Assembly: GCA_964653435.1 (NCBI GenBank)
Contig: CAZZFA010000016.1
Coordinates: 3,245-67,244, forward strand
DNA: 64,000 nt
Reading direction: 5' to 3'
From: CAZMVY01 sp964653435
Lineage (GTDB): Bacteria > Planctomycetota > Phycisphaerae > UBA1845 > PWPN01
The notes beneath the pieces were generated by a model that worked only from the letters and a program-made list of their open reading frames with translations, did no database searches and was not told the DNA's origin. The position numbers were made by a program, and so were the translations under genes. Below are positions 61,869 through 64,000 of this stretch, piece after piece; within the stretch, counting starts at the first letter, position 1; each line of letters opens with the position of its first letter.

Positions 61869-63437
61869 CTATCGGGCGCGCTGATTCGCCGGCCTTCCTT
61901 GCGGGGGCAGCTCATCAAGCCGCGTGGCTTTCGCGGTCGCCGTAACGCCCGGCCAGTCGTCCGTTCTAAACGGCGAGGCGGGCAGGCCGGCCTTGTTGTA
62001 GAGGTTGCACTCCGGGTTGTCGGCCCAGGCGTAGCGGACGGCTACAGGCTTGGCCACCTTGTCGCTGTGGACGACGACCGTGTCGCCGTCGATCTTCGCC
62101 TCGGCCCAGACGAACTTGCGGTCGGCGCCGGCGATGGCAAAACCCTTCAACTCGCCGCCCCTGGCGACGAGACCGCCGTTGACGTGCTTGAACGTCAGGC
62201 GGACCTTGTCGCCCTCGACCTTCATCGAGTCGTACATCGGGCCGGAATAGGGAATGTCCTTTCCGTACGCGATGGCCAGGGCCGCCAGCGCCAGACGCTT
62301 GCCGACGTCCTGCTTGTTCTTCGGGTGGATGTCCTTTGCCTCGCCGATGTCGATGATGACGGCCATGCCGGTCTTCGGCAGCGAGAGGGTCATGGTCTGC
62401 GCCTCGCGGAGTTCGGCCCAGGCGCTGTCGGAGGGCTCGGGCTTCGTCGGCTGGAAGTTGGCCAGTTGCACGAAGAGGAACGGGAAGTCGCCCTGGCCCC
62501 AGGCCTTTCGCCAATCCTGGATCATGGCGGGGAAGAGCTTGCGGTACTGATACGCCCGCCCGGCGTTCGCCTCGCCCTGATACCAGATTGCCCCGCGGAT
62601 GGCGTACGGGATCAGCGGCTGGATCATACCGTTGTAGAGGCCGGCCGCCCGGTGCGGGCTGGTGGCCAGATCGGTCGGCGGCTTCGCGGCCTTCCCGCGT
62701 GCGGCGGGCTTCGCCGGCGGCTCAGCAGGCGAATCCGTCTTGCGGGACTTCGCGATCTGTTCGTCCCAGCGCTCGACGATGACCTTGAGGTCCGGGTCGG
62801 CCTCGAGCGTCGGGCGACTGGTCCAAGCCTCCGCGGGCGTGCCGCCCCAGGACGTATGGATGAGGCCGATCGGGACATTCAGCTCTTTGTGCAGGTGCCG
62901 GCCGAAGTAGTACGCCGCCGCCGAGAAGTCGGCAACCGTCTCCGGCAGACATCGCACCCATGAGCCCTGTGTGTCCGACTGCGGCGTGGCGGCAACCTTC
63001 CTGGCGACCGTAAACAGGCGGATGTCCGGGTAGTTCGCGGCGCTGATCTCCTCCTGGGCATTGGCCGCCGCCTTCACCGCCATCGCCATGTTCGACTGAC
63101 CTGAGCACACCCACACTTCGCCCACGAGGATATCCTTGAGCGTGATCCTGTTGCTGCCGGCAACGGTCATCTCGAACGGCCCGCCAGCCTTGAGCGGGTC
63201 GAGCCGGACCATCCAGCGGCCGTCGGCGTTGGCCGTAGCGGCGGCCTTCTGGTCGCCGATCGTGACGGTGACCTTCTCGCCGGGATCGGCCGTACCCCAG
63301 ATCGGCACCTTCATGTCCCGCTGAAGAACCATGTTGTCCCCGATGACGGCGGGCAGCTTCACCGCGGCCGCCGCGGGCAATGCGAAGATGGACAGGCAGG
63401 CCAGGAACAGGCAGGTCGGTCGGGTCGAACGATTCAT
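61869..63437 (-). CDS. Secreted sialate O-acetylesterase-like protein
   Basis: A 522-aa SGNH-type esterase with a signal peptide (PTCLFLACLSIFALPAAAA, residues 7-25). An N-terminal beta-sandwich (VIGDNMVLQRDMKVPIWG) precedes the catalytic core: WVCSGQSNMAMAVKAA (nucleophile Ser), LIHTSWGGTPAEAW, RGAIWYQGEANAG and DIGEAKDIHPKNKQDVG (DxxH pair). It would remove O-acetyl groups from sialic acid or other polysaccharides. GGAGG lies upstream of ATG 63437. Residues 245-275 form a Lys/Pro-rich insertion. Confidence 0.92.
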   Translation of the reverse strand: MNRSTRPTCLFLACLSIFALPAAAAVKLPAVIGDNMVLQRDMKVPIWGTADPGEKVTVTIGDQKAAATANADGRWMVRLDPLKAGGPFEMTVAGSNRITLKDILVGEVWVCSGQSNMAMAVKAAANAQEEISAANYPDIRLFTVARKVAATPQSDTQGSWVRCLPETVADFSAAAYYFGRHLHKELNVPIGLIHTSWGGTPAEAWTSRPTLEADPDLKVIVERWDEQIAKSRKTDSPAEPPAKPAARGKAAKPPTDLATSPHRAAGLYNGMIQPLIPYAIRGAIWYQGEANAGRAYQYRKLFPAMIQDWRKAWGQGDFPFLFVQLANFQPTKPEPSDSAWAELREAQTMTLSLPKTGMAVIIDIGEAKDIHPKNKQDVGKRLALAALAIAYGKDIPYSGPMYDSMKVEGDKVRLTFKHVNGGLVARGGELKGFAIAGADRKFVWAEAKIDGDTVVVHSDKVAKPVAVRYAWADNPECNLYNKAGLPASPFRTDDWPGVTATAKATRLDELPPQGRPANQRAR

Positions 63438-63828
63438 GGGTCTTGATTCCTCCACCTGAAACGGGTCGTGTTTCGACACGGGGACTACTGTGCGCCGCAG
63501 AGCTGATCCGGTCAAGCGCGACGAGCACCGCTTTCGGTTCAAGAGTGTCGTTCCCTTCTCGTGCCCCCTGGTATGGCCTTCGGCCGCAGCCGAACATGGG
63601 GGCCGGCGTCGCGCCCGCTTTCGGAGACGAATCGGCACGCAATGGCGTACCGATTCGACCGATGGGCACCGGTCCGCCACATCCTCCGCCTCGCGCACGA
63701 TGGCGAAGGCCGGCCCCGCCGCCTCCGGCTATGGCCGAAAGCCGCCTTGGAGCCTCGTAGAGTCTTCCGTCGCGGCTGTTGCGCGCCTGTATCGCGCTGC
63801 GGCGGCAGCACTGCCCGTCATTCTGAGG
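63438..63828. other. Intergenic region with decayed repeat module
   Basis: About 390 bp with no gene. ACCGCTTTCGGTTCAAGAGT near 63530 resembles the modules at 38.36 and 61.6 kb. No promoter for the esterase gene was clear. Confidence 0.45.
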
Positions 63829-63895
63829 AGTGCCGTTTTCGGTAAGACAGTTTCGGATGCGGCGAGCAGCGCCGCGAAGGCTCAGTCGCCCCTAC
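63829..63895 (+). repeat. Dispersed 67-bp repeat, copy 2
   Basis: Same orientation and 66 of 67 bases identical to 38206-38272. Immediately preceded by GTCATTCTGAGG (63816-63827), one of the CATTCTGAG motifs; another, CATTCTGAGGGAGCGGAGCG, lies at about 63955-63974. Confidence 0.9.
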
Positions 63896-64000
63896 ACTGT
63901 TATCGCCCGGATTCTTGTCGGCCAGCGTCGAATTCTGAGCCAGGCCCGGTACGTCATTCTGAGGGAGCGGAGCGACCGAAGAATCCGGCCTGAGCTTTGC

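Overview
The window reads as a chromosomal segment of a GC-rich planctomycete-like bacterium. No rRNA or other taxonomic marker is present, so this rests on gene content: Tat-exported Gfo/Idh/MocA oxidoreductase, xylose-isomerase-like TIM-barrel protein, two ThuA-domain proteins, sialate O-acetylesterase, enlarged TatC, McsA/McsB arginine kinase pair, class II NrdJ, tandem cadherin-like surface protein and abundant short dispersed palindromic repeats. The class cannot be assigned. I see no prophage, insertion sequence, CRISPR array or integrase; most of the segment is core and housekeeping DNA in short transcription units on both strands.

Layout. 0-6.3 kb: secreted oxidoreductase, alpha/beta hydrolase, bifunctional nuclease, arabinokinase-like GHMP kinase, mcsA-mcsB. 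6.4-16 kb: ABC exporter with a PDZ-like domain, TIM-barrel epimerase, CYTH protein with an internally shortened YbjQ gene, leuS, elbB-rhomboid pair. 16-25 kb: a probable unidentified structured RNA, nrdJ, tatC, ribH-nusB-ftsY, metallophosphoesterase, mrp. 25.4-28.5 kb: assimilatory sulfate reduction genes cysH and a sulfite reductase gene behind what looks like a cysteine-codon transcription attenuator. 28.6-38.2 kb: DedA and CPBP membrane proteins, ispD, PIN/TRAM protein, a terpenoid-cyclase-fold/DUF362 pair, an aberrant tRNA-Thr gene, a 6S-like structured RNA candidate, MFS-acyltransferase fusion, SDR. 38.2-49.6 kb: scpB, an RnfC-RnfD fusion, an internally deleted L-serine dehydratase, aroB, dprA, tadA-mutY, thuA-dehydrogenase. 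50-64 kb: PilZ protein, membrane metallophosphoesterase, aminotransferase, second thuA, pyrE, MoxR, cadherin-like protein with a MYXO-CTERM-like tail, MFS transporter, sialate esterase, and repeat-rich intergenic DNA.

The strongest regulatory find is upstream of cysH. A TTGACT-17-TATAGT promoter is followed almost at once by a 39-codon ORF containing Cys-Ser-Cys-Cys...Cys. Next comes a GC-rich terminator hairpin whose loop can alternatively pair, over 10 bp with one bulge, with the end of the leader ORF. That is the logic of ribosome-mediated attenuation responding to charged tRNA-Cys, placed before the genes that make cysteine sulfur.

Other notable points are two genes that look like precise in-frame internal deletions of known families (ybjQ, sdaA), a tRNA-Thr with C33 and a broken anticodon stem, several promoters whose -10 box lies 7-9 nt before the start codon (leaderless mRNAs), and orphan components (RnfCD, MoxR, McsAB, ScpB) without their usual partners. 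All functional calls come from motif recognition by eye; no database search was run.
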